A stretch of 64,000 nucleotides of DNA from Steromphala cineraria (GCA_916613615.1 OU744726.1:20959515-21023514); one strand, 5' to 3'. Counted from the stretch's first letter, positions 39,815 through 54,138 are shown. The notes: a model not told the origin generated them from the sequence alone. Made by a program: numbers and translations.

Positions 39815-41015
39815 GGGGAGACCAGGGCAAAGCGCGCCCCCTAACATATAAGCGTGTTTTCTCGGCACATCAACATGTTTAGAATGCAACTTGCAGCATG
39901 TCTCTAATTCTCGTCAGATAAACTATTGTATGACAAACGCTTTGTAACCTACCACGCCTGCATAAAGAGATATAAACGAAAATGTATTTCGACAAAGGCG
40001 GTACACTTTGCCCCGTAGTTTGGGGCAAAGCGCCCATGGGAAAATGTAGTATGTCAAACACCTTTAATAAGCCATTACCATCCACAACTGATTTTGAAAG
40101 TGCCATGCAGCTTACAGGCACCCTTTAAAAACTTTAACAAATAATAAAAACCAAGGCTCAGTATGTAAAGAACGAACAAATACTTTCATATGTCGTGGAC
40201 CTAGATTTTGGCAGTTCTTAACCAAACACTTACATGATTACTATATACGAATTATTAATAACTATATGAGTCTTCACAATTTAACTCATTAAATATCAGA
40301 AAACAATAAAAGTATGAAAGAAATAAAGAAATTGATTGGTTTAAAAGACACATTTCACAGTTTACAAACATCTGATCTCGGCTTGACTGCAATATTTTTA
40401 ATTGTTTAGGGATAAAACAAAATTTATAATAAATATCAAAACTTAGGCTAAATTATCAAATAAAATATACGTGTTTTTAAATTAAATAAAAGTCCTATGA
40501 TATAATTTTGATACTTCATTAATAATATCACTTTTTTTAAATACAGGAAAATTATAGAATGAAAATTACAATTCTATTTTACAATATTTGCTTAAGAAAA
40601 ATAATAAATATCTCTGACACTAATGTCTTGACCATAAAAAAACATTTGAGATCACTCGGGGCAAAGCGCTCCCCCCGGCTCACTTTGCCCCTTTGAGGGT
40701 AGCATTCGATATGTGCATCATAGAAAATAATTTAAGCAATGAATTACAAAACTGCTAATTCAATGAAAAGGTGATATATTTTTGTTTAATTGATACACTA
40801 GAGTTCAATGTTACGTTTTGTGTTTCTATGAAATATGTGGATTCGGACAGATTCTTTCCTTAAAGAAAACGATAACGATGCAAACGTGGATCACAACCTT
40901 TCTTAACACTTGCATTCATCGGTTGATAATGACAAACCACTTCTTTTGTCGATCGTTAAGGAGAATTAAGGCTTGGTCACTTTGCCCCGACGGCGCGCTT
41001 TGCCCTGGTCTCCCC
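39815..41015. mobile_element. 1.2-kb non-autonomous DNA transposon with TA target duplication
   Basis: Perfect inverted termini of about 24 bp starting GGGGAGACCAGGGCAAAGCG, flanked by TA on both sides (39813-39814 and 41016-41017). Further GGGGCAAAG or CTTTGCCCC motifs occur near both ends (about 40005-40030, 40655-40690, 40980). No transposase; superfamily not assigned. Confidence 0.85.
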
Positions 41016-41017
41016 TA

Positions 41018-44000
41018 TATCTCGACTTTGGCGTATGTCTTTGAAAGTTCAAAAAATTAATTAGCCTAAAATTGGCATTTGGACATGAATATGCAGGTTA
41101 ACATCTTTATTTTGACTTCAATCCGAACATATGGTATTTTGGCAATTTGGAAAATAAAATAAAAGCAAATATACAATATGAAATGAATATATGAAAAAAG
41201 TTTGATCCTTTAACAATAGTAAAATTGATTCGTGGAGTATAACTCCACGTGAAAGGCTCCTTTTACAACTGCCACATTTAATTATAAAAAAATGTCCTTC
41301 AATTCTTCGTTTTCCAAAGATTTCTTTGTTTTTCGAATAAAACATGCTGATCTCCCTTTGATAGCCTTTAGATTTTCGATTCGAATAATTCCAATTAGTC
41401 AAATGGCATTTGAAAGGTATGAACATGCAGTACTTTCATATGTCAAATATCATACTGAATCACTTTGCTAGCTCTCAAAAATAAGAAATGTGTATGATAC
41501 GTTCATCTGGTAAGATGTACTACCGTTTTTATCTGTTTGAGTTTCTATAACATATACAATGTATCATGATTAAGTATAAGTAATACGGTATGTCACCATA
41601 AAGAAATTTTTCAACGTCACATTCGAATTTTCACCACATCTTTCTGTTATAGAGAGGCCAAGTTTAATGACCCTTGCTAAAATATTTTCAACAATGACGA
41701 CGATAACACTGTTTTGTCAAGAAAACACAGATATTGAAATACTTCAGTGGCAAAACTTTCAATAACGTGAAACTAATCAAAATATATATAGACATAACAT
41801 TCATCAAATGAACTACATGTTGAACATATTCTCAGATTCACATTTTGGTTTTTGAGTTACATAGAAAATATTTCGTGACCTAAATAAGTGCGAACAGTTT
41901 CAATGATAAGTTTTTTCATATGTACATGTATGTTTTTCACCTATACCTTCTGACCATTACATAAGTAATTTCAAAATAACATCATTGACGTGCACTATTT
42001 CGCCGCGTTTGAACAATGAATATATCCTGTTCAGTATGCCACTCTCCAAACCCTCTTATTGAGCGTTATTTTCTCCAGTTGCTTTAGAAACATTTTTACA
42101 TGTGTATGGTAGCTATATGTCTCTGCTATTATGCAGAAGTGCTTGTGTGTTGTGTGTTGGGTGGTTTCTTACATGTATATGGTTCAGTTGTGTACAGCAT
42201 ATTTCCTCCGAAATAATAAGCTTAATGTAATCCATCCAGTAATTATCGATAAAACACCACCATTTGTAAAGTTCTAAATGTTTGACCCAATTTACTCTTT
42301 TTCACTTTTGGTTTTTCCATTCATGGAAAAACAATAATAGCAAAATCAGTGCTTGATAACTGAACTAAGATGTAAATGTGTAATTTTCAGATCATTCCTC
42401 AACATTCAAAAAGAGGTCATTAAACATGAACTTTCATACAAGTTTTCTTCAAAATACACTTTTATTATCACGCTCATTTAGACAAAAACTGGCGGGTTTG
42501 CCTCATATTGTGTAGTTCAAACTTTTAAATACACGTTCTTGCAAAATCTACTTTAAGTTTTTCTTCAATATTTTATACCTGATACCTCACCATCGATTTA
42601 ATTTCTAGAGAATATAGTAACAACCATTTGAAAGATAGCAAGAAAATTAAGAAATGAGACCTTGTTGACCTTCCTGTTCACCTCATGAAATACAACGCCT
42701 AGGTTAACTTTCCATTCTCATATTCCATTATTTACCTTCAAGGTAGATATGTTAAGCAGTTATAAAAACAACACTTTATGAATTGAAAAGTAATGCCGAT
42801 CGCTTGTTACATGATATCTTGCTGTGGGAATTTAAACCGTGAATCTGAATCCACATTGGGATCCGATTGTTTTAATCAGTTTACATAGTTCAGCATGATA
42901 GATTTACATTTTAAGACGTTTGACGTTTCTGTATGTTAATATGCTGCCATAGAAATTGACCTTTGTAAATCGAGAATACTTCTTAATATCTGGACATGGT
43001 TGTGAACATATGTGTTTGCTTGTTATGAAGTAAGAAAGGATTTTATGTCATTTTTATGAAGACGTCCGCTACAGAACAAAACGCTCAGATGAACAGATAA
43101 TGTAAAAGTAATTTTAAAATCTGAAATGTTTAGTTGAATTATTGTTTGACAAGGTTTGATAAGGTCAAATACCTGAACTGAATGTGTATTTGAAAATTGT
43201 CATTCTCATAGGAACATGAGCTGATAACCTTTTGAGTAAAATATTTGTTTACATTATTATATTAACATTTTATTGAACAAAGTATTTGTATGTATGTTAC
43301 AACTTTTATTTTACAACAAATTCAAATTTTAGATTCATATCACGAACATGTGAAAATATGTTATTCCAAGAGCAGCTTAAATCACATTGAGCATTTGTTA
43401 AATGTTGTCATCATTTATATCTTTCTTAGTATTTTTTTTGGACAGAACACTATAGGTTTCCCTTAAGCAATGTTGTTGAAAACAAATTTGTGTATAAAAT
43501 GTTACACAAAGAATACGATTGAAGATTACATTAAACTATTGAGAGGATTCTTTCATTCTTATAAACAAGTCTCTCTCGATTTATACATATAATTTTCTTC
43601 AAGCGTTCCTTTGATGATGAATTTTTTCAAAGTTAGGATAGAACTTCAACGTTAAATTTCGTTCACGCTAACGTGACAACTTACTTTCCACATATCACAT
43701 CACAGAGATACTTGACTTTATTCTGCGTACTTGATTTTAATTCCCAGTGGGCTTACATTAGGAAACATTTGAGAAGTGAGAGTATTTTTTAAATGTTTTT
43801 AAACATCAAGGTTTTTATGGAAACATTTGCCACTGCACCAAAAATAACTTTTTCCAGTCAACACGAAGTTACTGGGGATATAGAAATGACCATCTGGCTG
43901 ACAAAACCAGTCTAGATAATTATAGCAAGTCTAGATTGTTTAGCTGAAGTTAAAGCATCTTCTGGACTCCATTTTGTTATAAGACAAGCTGGCCTTCTCC

Positions 44001-46869
44001 CATACAGAAGGCAAACACCACAACGGTAGTCTGTCATCCAGACCCTAAACTAAACAAATTGAATTGATGACCAACCCAGTCTAGTTAACCATAGCACGTC
44101 TAGATCGCTTAGCTTAAGTTAAAGCATCTTCTGGGCTCCATTTTATTATAATACATGAATTGTTTTAAAATATTGTCAATATTGAAAACAAAAACTTCTG
44201 AGACTAAATGTTAGTCTACCACAACGGGTACAAGTCAGTCATTGAAACATGGAACGATCATTGTATGTAGTGGAACCGTCAACTTCTTCCTACATTTATT
44301 TGGGCAGTTTCTGTAAAGATACAACTTGGAAGGTTCCTGTCCAGAATTCAAAACAGCACCATTTTATAGCTTGGTATATGGAACACTCATCATGTTCCTT
44401 TAAACTTCACATTTGCTATGGAAACTTTAGTAGCAATTACTGATTCCAGATAACTTCAAACCTTAATTCTGAGCACAAATTAACCAAAGCTATTAACTTA
44501 AAATGCTTATTTTTAAGGGTAAATGAATAAGCAGTGATTTCCTTAAAATAGATTTTAATTAAAAAAGTAGTTAATTGAAGAACACAGCTTCAATCAATTA
44601 TTAACATATACCCCTTTAAAAATGTTTTAGAATACTCCAATAGTATTTATCAAACAACTTTACATGTTTCTGCTTAAAATCAAACTAATTATTTGAAACG
44701 TTGACAATGAATGTTACTGATTTTTAAAACTTAAAAATATATTTTTTTTAATCTGAATTATTTTGTGTAGTTTTTAAATTTCAAATCGTCTCAGGAAAAT
44801 GTCTTTTTCAAACTACAAGGAATCTCATTTTCAAAGCAATAAAATCAACCCAAGAGAAGACTGCACCGTTTTGAACCTGAATCAACTGACAGAAAATTTG
44901 AAATGCTTTTTAATAAATTTTACTTGAATTTTCTCAGGTAGGTAACAGTCTGAATATAAGCCGTGCACTCAACCAATAATGTTGTTGTTTTAAGGTTTCT
45001 AAAATTTGGCTGCCTAAGTTTTGGGACATTACCATCTGACATCATGTGATTTCATTTTAAACGCTGCTCTGTTTCTGACATAATAGCGCAACAATATCGC
45101 TTCAGTGTATGATCACGATCTGTCAGTATGTAAGTGTTTATTCTTTGTAATACATATTTGAACCAGGTAATTATTTGTAATGTTATACATATTAATATAT
45201 AAATAATATATTTAGCATTGTGGGTCGCCAACGGGCAATAGATTATGTTTGCTTGTTTTATGCCTGTAGGTACATGTACATTGACTCCTTAAGTTGACGC
45301 ATGGGCACGTTACAACTGCAATAAACAAAAAACGTGTATCCTGGAATGGATTGTTTTTTAATCATTACTATCATATTTTCGAATGTTTTCATAAGGATGA
45401 ATCGAAAAAATTTAAACCATGAATTGACAGTTACATGTACAGTTTGGCGTTTTTAAAACCATTTTTAAAGGATAAGAAATTCGTATATATTCCAACCTAC
45501 TCTGTTAAATGTCAATTTGACAGTTCTACTTTACTATAAAGCCCGTTTAAAACAGTTTTCATTTTGTTGCTCCAATATTGAAACACTTCAGTCCTTTCAC
45601 TGTTATAAGTTAACGTTTTGTTTGTTGGATAATAACTAGGGACAAAATCATTAGTGTTTGACGTTACTTCATATAAAAACATTTGGCATTTATAAGAATT
45701 TAACCATGACATTATCTAAGATATTTGATACTAAGCGATGTTCGTTTATTTAAAAGTTTATCAAATGTTTTAATGAATATATAAATGATTTGAAAAGTGA
45801 CTTGATGTTGGTAACGTATCTTCTTGTTAACTGAATGATGCTGGTAACGACAAATCATTGTTTTTCACGTTTGACGGTTCACATTCATTTCAATTTATTC
45901 ATACCATACTAAGATATAAGAATATGATGATTAGACGCATAACGAACCTGAAATAATAGTTCATACGGATACGTCAAAACGCATATATGATTACGCATAT
46001 GTACGTATATGAACTGCCAGGCAAAAGAAAATACATACTTCAGTTGAAATGATGTTATATAAGATGTTCAATCACAAATATTTTTGAGTTTTGGAAAACG
46101 TATTCTCAAACTGATAAGAACAAGAGTTCAAAAATGTAACTTTAAGTTAATAAATGTTTCCAAAATTAATTTTGATACAACACAAATTTCATCAACAAAG
46201 AAGATATATTCCATGGGATAGAATAATCGTGCCTTTTTTTGACATACTAACAATACTTAAATGACTAAAAAATATTTAGTAAATTCAAACAAAATGTGTT
46301 GTATACTTACTTTTGCACGGCGGTTTAATTAAATTTAAGACTTAAAAAGGTCGACACAACAAGTGCGTACCGTATTTACAACAGAACTAACCACACTACC
46401 TCGTCGTTAACAACATCCTTTTAACAACATCTTGTGTCAAGTTCTTTGAAGTTACAAGCATCCCAGTCCGTTTGTGAAAGTGCCCAATCTTCAAGACATA
46501 GATTTTGATATCCATATAAATCAGCACATCGAATCTATTAAAACTAACAAAGTGCATATGGACTCAGAACAACATTGATTGAAAACTCTTACACAATTGT
46601 TAATTCGTATGAAATACTCGCAAAGGGATATTTCCTTCCGCCATCTTGGATCGCTAGCTTCACTAGCTTTTGTCAGTGACCGTGCTCCACATTTTTTTTG
46701 ATTGAAGATAATTATGTATCGTTGAATTAAAAACATTCATTTACACTGACCAGTGTATATTTGCACTTTTTCTGAAAGGAAATAAGATATTTACTTGAAT
46801 CTGATTGTGACTTTCTCATAGCTAAAACGTGAAATTAGAATAAATTAATCTCACAGGTATCCAAAATAG
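41018..46869. other. gene-poor stretch
   Basis: AT-rich with no supported gene. The one structure noted is a direct repeat at 43904-43990 and 44068-44155. Confidence 0.4.
43904..44155. repeat. about 85-bp direct repeat, two units 164 bp apart
   Basis: Both units carry CCAGTCTAG, GTCTAGATNG, TTAAAGCATCTTCTGG and CTCCATTTT in the same order. Confidence 0.7.
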
Positions 46870-46958
46870 CAATCTCATTCAAATCAGATCGAAAATACTC
46901 CTAGTCGCTAGAAACGTAGCGACGTAGGAGTAGTTTCAATCTGATTTGAATGAGATTG
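46870..46958. mobile_element. 89-bp palindromic element with 9-bp target duplication
   Basis: Starts CAATCTCATTCAAATCAGAT, ends with the complement, flanked by CCAAAATAG at 46861-46869 and 46959-46967. Confidence 0.88.
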
Positions 46959-47075
46959 CCAAAATAGATAAGAAGATTCCCAGAGTCTTTTTCAAATTGA
47001 CCTCTTTATAATGTTTTGTTCGTTTCTGAGACAATCCTTTTATAGTTTCTTTAAAAAATAATCAAAAATGTAGTG

Positions 47076-47195
47076 ATGATCGGCATGGGGATCACGAAGG
47101 TTTCGGCGGTTTTTGTTTATTGTTTATTTGTTTGTTTGTTTGTTAGTATTTTGCCTAGTCTCAGTGATTGGGACCCATGCATTCGGACCACACTG
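47076..47195 (+). repeat. signal-peptide-like exon candidate, copy 2
   Basis: MIGMGITKVSAVFVYCLFVC with a longer TTTG-repeat hydrophobic core, ending DPCIRTTL. The donor position reads TATAGC, so splicing there would fail. Confidence 0.35.
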
Positions 47196-48099
47196 TATAG
47201 CTTCGTTGACTTCACATATTTATGTGATAACGATCCCAGGATTATACAACGACAGTGTCCAATATAGATACTGGTTTATTTGTATATTTAAATATAGTCA
47301 TTAGCTAAATTGTATAATCATAACAGAAACCTTTCATGAATTTGTTTATGAATATATTATTTAGGGTATTTTCTATTTCAAAAGTTGTCAACACCTCTAA
47401 ATGACTTGACATGCATTTAAGTGTGAATATGCATATAGCTTTACCTACATGTATAGATAACAATTGTTTATATATAGACTGATCGATAGTCCGAACGAGA
47501 AAATACAAAGCTATACTTACTCAATGTAAACTATTGTTGGTAAAACAATCTAATGTTAAAAGTCCTAAAAATGTGTTTTACATAACGTTTATCGTTCACA
47601 TTAAAAAGTTTAGATATTGAATGCAAAGTGAAAACCCAAATTAGAATTTTCACTATCATGAAAAGATGGTCACATACTACAAGGGAAGCAACTCTGCTTG
47701 ACTTGACATCCCTTCTGTGACACTCTCTTTGTCAAAATATGTTTAACTTCAGTCATCTTTCCCTTACGTCTTTAAGGTGGGCGAGATTGTTAATTTTTAA
47801 ATTTTTACAACACAGTGATACAGATGTAAGTTTGCATTTTTCGTGAGCTGAGTGAGAGTGCTTCATTTTGTGACGGTCAACTTGGAATCTTCATTCTTAC
47901 ATGTATATCATTATGAGCCTGATGAAGGAGAGAATTGTCTTCAATGTTTTAGATATTATCTTAGGTCATGAAGAGAGAGCGGGGCATTTGCTGTACGGGC
48001 CTTTATTACTTTTGTGTATACTTAAGGATATTTATACCAACGAGTAAGTTTTTTTCAATGTTGTTGTTTAGCTAGATTTTCGGTTCTGTGAACTTTGCA

Positions 48100-48560
48100 T
48101 ACATTCCCAAATGCCGGTCCCTTATTCAAATTGTGGGGCTGACGGGGGTCCTTTGTGCAAAAATATGTCACCGAAGTTGGACGCTTGATTCCTGTAGGAC
48201 ACCCTTAGGAGATCGAAAAAACGTTGTTAGATATTCCAAATGTGGGACAGGAAGCTGTAATTCAAGATGGCGTCCAAGATGGCCGCCGTATCCTTATAAA
48301 CCATCTAATTCAATCTGGATCTGTCCTAGAGTGTTGAATTTGATGCCTTTACCTAGGTTTCCGGGGTCAAGAAATCCAATCGAATCAGTTTGAAGGTACA
48401 AAGAGTAGCAGATAATGTTTAATTCCACGATGGCCGTCAAAATAACGCCGAATCCTTTCGGCCAGCATATAAGGTTCCTAACTGACCTAGGAGAGTAAAT
48501 TTGGTGTCCTTTCTTGGATTTTAGAGGTCAATGATTTCAGTCACACCATTCACGTAATGG
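48100..48560. repeat. degenerate repeat with AAGATGGCCGCC-type motifs
   Basis: Two related stretches of about 150-200 bp carry GATGGCCG, CCTAG and GAATTTGATGCCTTT / AAATTTGGTGTCCTTT. It looks like an old dispersed repeat. Confidence 0.5.
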
Positions 48561-48886
48561 ATAATTTCTTAATTCAATACAGAGCTTCTTGTTTATCAGT
48601 ATATTGATGTATACGTGCCTAGAGTGCAATGGTGTATCTGAACACTTTTTTTTATCTCTGTGAGTCAGAATCCCTGCAGGGTATGTTGAATTACCCTAAA
48701 ACATGTTTACAATGAAAAGTAATCAAATTATATCGCGACTACTGCTGGGATGACTACTTTGTACACTTCGATTTGTACCTGTAATACATTGCAATGCTTC
48801 ATATTAAAATGTGATGTTGACCACTTCAGTTTCATTACTAGACTAGCAGTAAAATTTGCTATATATCATCTAACATATTGAAATGA

Positions 48887-49317
48887 CAGTCTGATTAAAA
48901 TCGACTGTGATTCGAGGAAAAAAGTTTTAAAATATTGTCTCTAGTGGGGTTTGAACTTCAACCAGCCCGGCTTTCCTCTCATTCACAGTCTGAAAGCACC
49001 CTTATTACCAGCATGTTCTGACGCAAGCTCATCTAGCCAATCGCAAGGGGCGCAGTAAAAGCTTCGGTATCATCCAGGGGCAGGTAACTCCAGTGTACCA
49101 TTCGTTATAATCGCCGCTAAACGCTATTTAAAAACGAGGATGTGTTTGGATAGCTTATGACTGAATTTGTCTCCGCTAAACTGGTCATAGGAACATGCGA
49201 TAGAGGTGGGTGCATTCAGACCGAGACGGAGAGGATGTTCTGGCTGGTTCGAGCCCCGATAGAGACAATATTTTTGATATTTTATTCCTCGAAGTACGGT
49301 CGATTTTAATCAGACTG
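48887..49317. mobile_element. 431-bp long-inverted-repeat element with 10-bp target duplication
   Basis: Ends CAGTCTGATTAAAATCGAC and complement, flanked by ATTGAAATGA at 48877-48886 and 49318-49327. Arms of about 130-170 bp are imperfect and each contains a tRNA B-box-like stretch (GGTTCGAGCCCC in the right arm). No coding capacity. Confidence 0.85.
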
Positions 49318-51190
49318 ATTGAAATGACAACAGTTTGGCAGACACGACACAAATTGCTGCAACCTAACTTGATTCTTTATCGAAGCACATTTGTTTCAGG
49401 GTCTTCACTAACATAAGTTCGTTAGTTACATGAGCACATTGCCTTTTTCTGGTAAAGATGTCTACTCTCTGTGATGTATCACGGCCAAACAACTTCTATG
49501 TTCCTCTCCTTTGAGGTGTGTGAAGATCCCTTTGCCTCTCCTGTAGTGCATTCCTGTACTTCACCTCAAACAAGTCGATCATCACATAAATGTAGTTGAT
49601 TGAAGTTTAATGCTTGAAGCTTATTTTCAGAAGCAGTTTTGCAGAGTATTGCATGTTCCCTTTGAGCGACTTTATCTCCATCAACCATATTGCCTTCATA
49701 CACCTAAGACCGTGTAATGGTCTTGTTGTATTAATGGTCATGTTCAGTGTAGTGTCTGAGTAAAAAAAAGTATATAATTCACAATCAAACTTTATCAACT
49801 TTTCGGTTGTGGCCTTTGCTTTCATAGACATCACTTCACAATTCAGTTGACAATCCGTTGATGTGCGCAATATTGGTCTTTTCGATCATCAACAAAAGCC
49901 ATTGCTTCCCGTCTTTGAGTGTCCAGAGGATGTAGGCTGAACATCCATTTGCAATAGTACATCCATCACAAAGAATAAATTAACTAGTTGATCACACAAT
50001 TTTGGACAGGCGTAGACATTATGTTTATTTGTATCCTCCATCCTTAACATTGACAGGACGAAATTAGTCAAGTTTATTTAAATTCATGGAATTAGAACAT
50101 CTTTAATTCATTTTGTGTTAGAAAAAGAAATCGCATGGTTAAACTTTACATTATATATTTGAATTATTACTGCTCCATTTAGTTTGAATACATTGTCTTT
50201 CAACCATTAATTTTCATTTTACTGACTTTATCTCATATCCCCCCTAAAAACGTGCTACTGTCCCTTTAAAGATCATTTCCTATTTTTAAAATGTCTCAAT
50301 CGCTGGGAAGTACTTAACTGTTTCGCCTATATTAATTTCGTTTGACTACAAACGACTCAGTTTCCCATATACAAATAAGGTGAGCATACACATGTAGATG
50401 CTATATTATCCACGAGTGTGACATACTATTATATATCTGTTCTATAAATCAACCAAATGGTGAACAACTTGTTTAAATGCCATTCAATTACGTGAAATGT
50501 ATTACGCAATGTAACCCGACCACAAACTCACTTTAAGCTATTGACGTTCATTACATGATTAATTAAGTTTAAATGTAGACAGCATCGCTTATCTCTGATA
50601 ATCACGTCAACCTTGTCTACATGGTAACATTTACATTCAGTTAACCATATAGACTGGTTCGATGGCATCATGAATGTTTCAGTATATGACAGCTGTAAAT
50701 GATGTTGGCGTAATTGTCAGGAACATTCAATAGACATGCAAATGAAACACCCACATCAATATCTGCATTGTATGGGTTTTGTCAACATTTTTCCTATGAC
50801 GTAGAGGTAAATATGTTTAATAATGAAGCCTTTAATCATTGCGGTCACAATTGCATTTATTTTCAAGATATTATCACCATAATACTTTTATTAATGAAAT
50901 ATTTGTATATTTTTTTAAGGAATTGCTGTTTAAATCCCTGCATTAAGTTCTCTTAATTTTGAATAATGTGTTCAATTGTCCGGAAGGATTAAAACGACGA
51001 GTGGTTGTAATTGGTGAAAACACAAATCAACAAACGAAGAAACGCATGTTATTTAATTTAATCTTTGTCTTTGATTAAGGTTGTACACGTGGAAGAAATT
51101 GCAATTTTTATTACCATCATAATCATTACAGAACGAAATATATCTGATAATTTAAACTCTTTTTCGTTAAAACAATATTCTTACATTAAA
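49318..51190. other. gene-poor stretch
   Basis: Two neighbouring minus-strand open stretches (49607-49870 and 49889-50071) look slightly protein-like but have no splice context or recognised domain. The rest is AT-rich with a MITE remnant. Confidence 0.35.
50098..50264. mobile_element. truncated GGGGCAGTAGCACG MITE
   Basis: Only the half ending CGTGCTACTGTCCC is present, in the same orientation as 30448-30802. Confidence 0.8.
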
Positions 51191-51525
51191 GGGGCAGTAG
51201 CACGTTTTCAGAGGGAATACAAGGTGATGTCACGGAAATGAAAATTAATGGTTCCAATTGAAAGACAATTTAAACTAAATGAAGCAGTAATAATTCAAAT
51301 ATATAACGTAAAGTTTAGCCATGCGATTCCTTTTTCTTACACAAAATGAATTAAAGGTGTTCACACAAAATGGCCGCCAATGGATTTATGTAAATCTTCA
51401 TACTTTGTCCTCTGACTATGGATGATTGGCTTGTGTAATGTGATTTTTGATACTGTCAGAATAATACATTTAGCATTAATTTACAATTATCAGAAATTAA
51501 AGATATAAAATTATCTTTACCCTTT
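51191..51525. mobile_element. GGGGCAGTAGCACG MITE with decayed right end
   Basis: Left terminus intact, internal sequence matches 52609-52962, right terminus degraded. It sits between two copies of about 140 bp of flanking DNA (about 51055-51185 and 51548-51685). Confidence 0.82.
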
Positions 51526-51702
51526 AAAGTATAATATCCTTTTGAAATGCAGATCATCTTTGTCATTGATTGTGGTTGTACACGTGGAAGAATGGCAAGT
51601 TCTAGTACAATTATATTATTAAATAACGAAATATCTGATAATCGAAACGCTTTTTTCGTATAAAACAATATTCTTATATTTAAGTTTAAAATTCTTTTAA
51701 AA

Positions 51703-51805
51703 ATGCAGTCAATGATCGGCATGGGGATCACGAAGGTTTCGGCGGTTTTTGTGTTTGGTATGCTTAGTCTTTGTGATTGGCCCCCCATGCCATCGGACCA
51801 CACTG
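51703..51805 (+). repeat. signal-peptide-like exon candidate, copy 3
   Basis: MIGMGITKVSAVFVFGMLSL then CDWPPMPSDHT, followed by GTAGTA as a possible donor. DNA of both ends is almost identical to copy 1, but an indel in the middle shifts the frame of the second half. Confidence 0.38.
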
Positions 51806-52608
51806 GTAGTAACTGTTGATTTCACTTATTTATGTATTGTAGACTCGCAATTTTACCAGACAGGGTGTCAATGGCTTTATTAAGTAAGTTAGTTCATTCC
51901 ATTCAATTTTTATAAGCAAAACGTGCAGAGAACCCAAGTTTTATATTTTGACAGTTATGGAGAAAACGTATTGGATAAATATATCTTTAATAGTTATTTA
52001 AAGGACAAAAAGTAACATGCATTAAAAATCCTTTTATGTATATACATCGTTGAAACTATAAATACTTTTTTTCTATTTATAATGTTAAGCGGTATCGTGA
52101 CTGTTACCCTGGGAATGTATATTAAAACAAATTTGATGAACTATTAAATGCACAATGCACTTTATTTTATTTTGTAATCACAAACATATACTGAAAAAAT
52201 ATAAACAGGTAAATATTCACAATAAATAAAAACTCGAAACCGAAATAAGGATTTACCAAAACATATATGTACATAATACGTTACACAAGGGAAGTAACTC
52301 TGTTTAACTCGTGTTTTGAATGGCTTTGGATTATATTTATTTGTTGTGTTGCTTTTGACCATGGATGCTATTTTAAGTTCCGCGAAAGTAACTTACGTTT
52401 CGTTTAAGTTCAACGTATCGCACGAGTCATGACTAACATAATCGTATGAGAATTCAAAATATCATGCAAGTGATTTTATTCACATCTACACGAAAACGAA
52501 GCCTTTTTCCCCCCTAATATCAAACGTCTCAACATTTTTTAATTAAGGAGCAAAATGACAGTAAATGATGGAACCATAAATACTCAACAGTAACCATTAC
52601 ATGCTAAA

Positions 52609-52962
52609 GGGGCAGTAGCACGTTTTTAGTGGGAATATAAGGAGATGTCAGGAAAATGAAAATGAATGGTTCCAATTGAAAGACAATGTACTTAAACCAA
52701 ATGGAGCAGTAGTAATTCAAATATAAAACGTAAAATTTAGCCATGCGATTCCTTTTACTTACACAAAATGAATTAAAGGTGTTCACAAAAAATGGCCGCC
52801 AATGGATTTTATTTGAATCTTCATACTTTGTCCTCTGACCATGGATGATTGGCTTGTGTAATGAGATTTTTGACACTGTCAAAATAATACATTTGACATT
52901 GACTTACAATTATCAGTGAAATATTGAGAATATAAAATTATCAAAAAACGTGCTACTGCCCC
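52609..52962. mobile_element. full GGGGCAGTAGCACG MITE
   Basis: 354 bp with both termini intact; a good reference copy of the family in this window. Confidence 0.9.
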
Positions 52963-53387
52963 TTTAATACAGCTTTACCATGTTCTCATCTTAAACAACG
53001 TTTTTCATAAACAAAAAACATTTTGGCGTGGCAAAATAATGTAACCTTTATTCAAATATATATTTTTTTAAATATCGCTCGGCTTGCACATACATAATAT
53101 ATGAACATGAATATGTTCCATTGATAATTGAATTGATTAAATTTGTTCATTTTGGTTCCATGCCATTAGACAATAGTTTGAGTTTTATAATACGAGAGGC
53201 ATATATACAAGATAGGTGCCGAGATATACCACAGACAGGGAGATAATGCTGATTGACAATGATATCATGCGAATTGTCTTTAATATAGGTCATTATTGGC
53301 CATTTCGGTATCCACTCATTTGTGAATTCTCTATTTTCTAACAAAACTTACTGCTAATAGCAGGTCACCTAAAAGTGCTGTGTTCGT

Positions 53388-53498
53388 GATATTTCATTAT
53401 TTCCTCGTCATTATTTCATATTTCCTCGTCATTTTTTTCATATTTCCTTGTCATTATTTCATATTTCCTCGTCATTATTTCATATTTCCTCGTCATTA
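53388..53498. repeat. 21-bp minisatellite, about five units
   Basis: Unit close to TTTCATATTTCCTCGTCATTA. It explains the long plus-strand open frame here, so that frame is not a gene. Confidence 0.8.
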
Positions 53499-54138
53499 TT
53501 ACACTCATCCCTCAATGTATAAATTTAATAATTTTATGTCTGTCGACAACAACATACATGTATTACGAAATTTGGTTATGTATGTTACCATGCAAATATG
53601 CTACGAAGAAGCCTCTTGGTGGCTGTATAATAAATACATTGTATTATGGGCCGATGGCGTACATACATGTACACCTGAATAAAGAATTGAATTGAATGAT
53701 ATTTCCTTTGAAAAATAGTTGTGTGTAAAGTGTATACGGTTACATCCCTGTATCAGTATTCAGTGTAAAGCTTCTTTTCAGTGTTATTCAGCATATATAT
53801 GAACAGCTTGGCCAAATCTGCGCTATATTATTTAGATTTGCGCTAAGTGATTAGCTTTTTATCTTGAACTTTGCTGGTGACAAGCTTTAAATTATTTGAT
53901 AAAATGCAATCAATATGTAAATTGTTATATCACAATTTTATTTCGATATTGATATTTTACTTTTTTTAATGTGTTCATAATCATGTTCATGATCAAAGTC
54001 TACACGAAAAGGAATAAAGATTTTCCAGTGGATTTGCGGTGAAAGGGAGGTAACTGAGTTTTATGACCAAGAACCGAGAAAAATCATATGTACGGCTTAG
54101 ATCGACACAGTAATAACTCGCGTTCGTTTGTTTAGTTG

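Noticed and set aside
49607..50071. Two adjacent minus-strand open frames that look weakly protein-like
   Set aside because: No recognised domain, no matching splice sites, and a stop between them.
53380..53682. Plus-strand open frame of 100 codons
   Set aside because: Most of it is a 21-bp minisatellite read in one frame.
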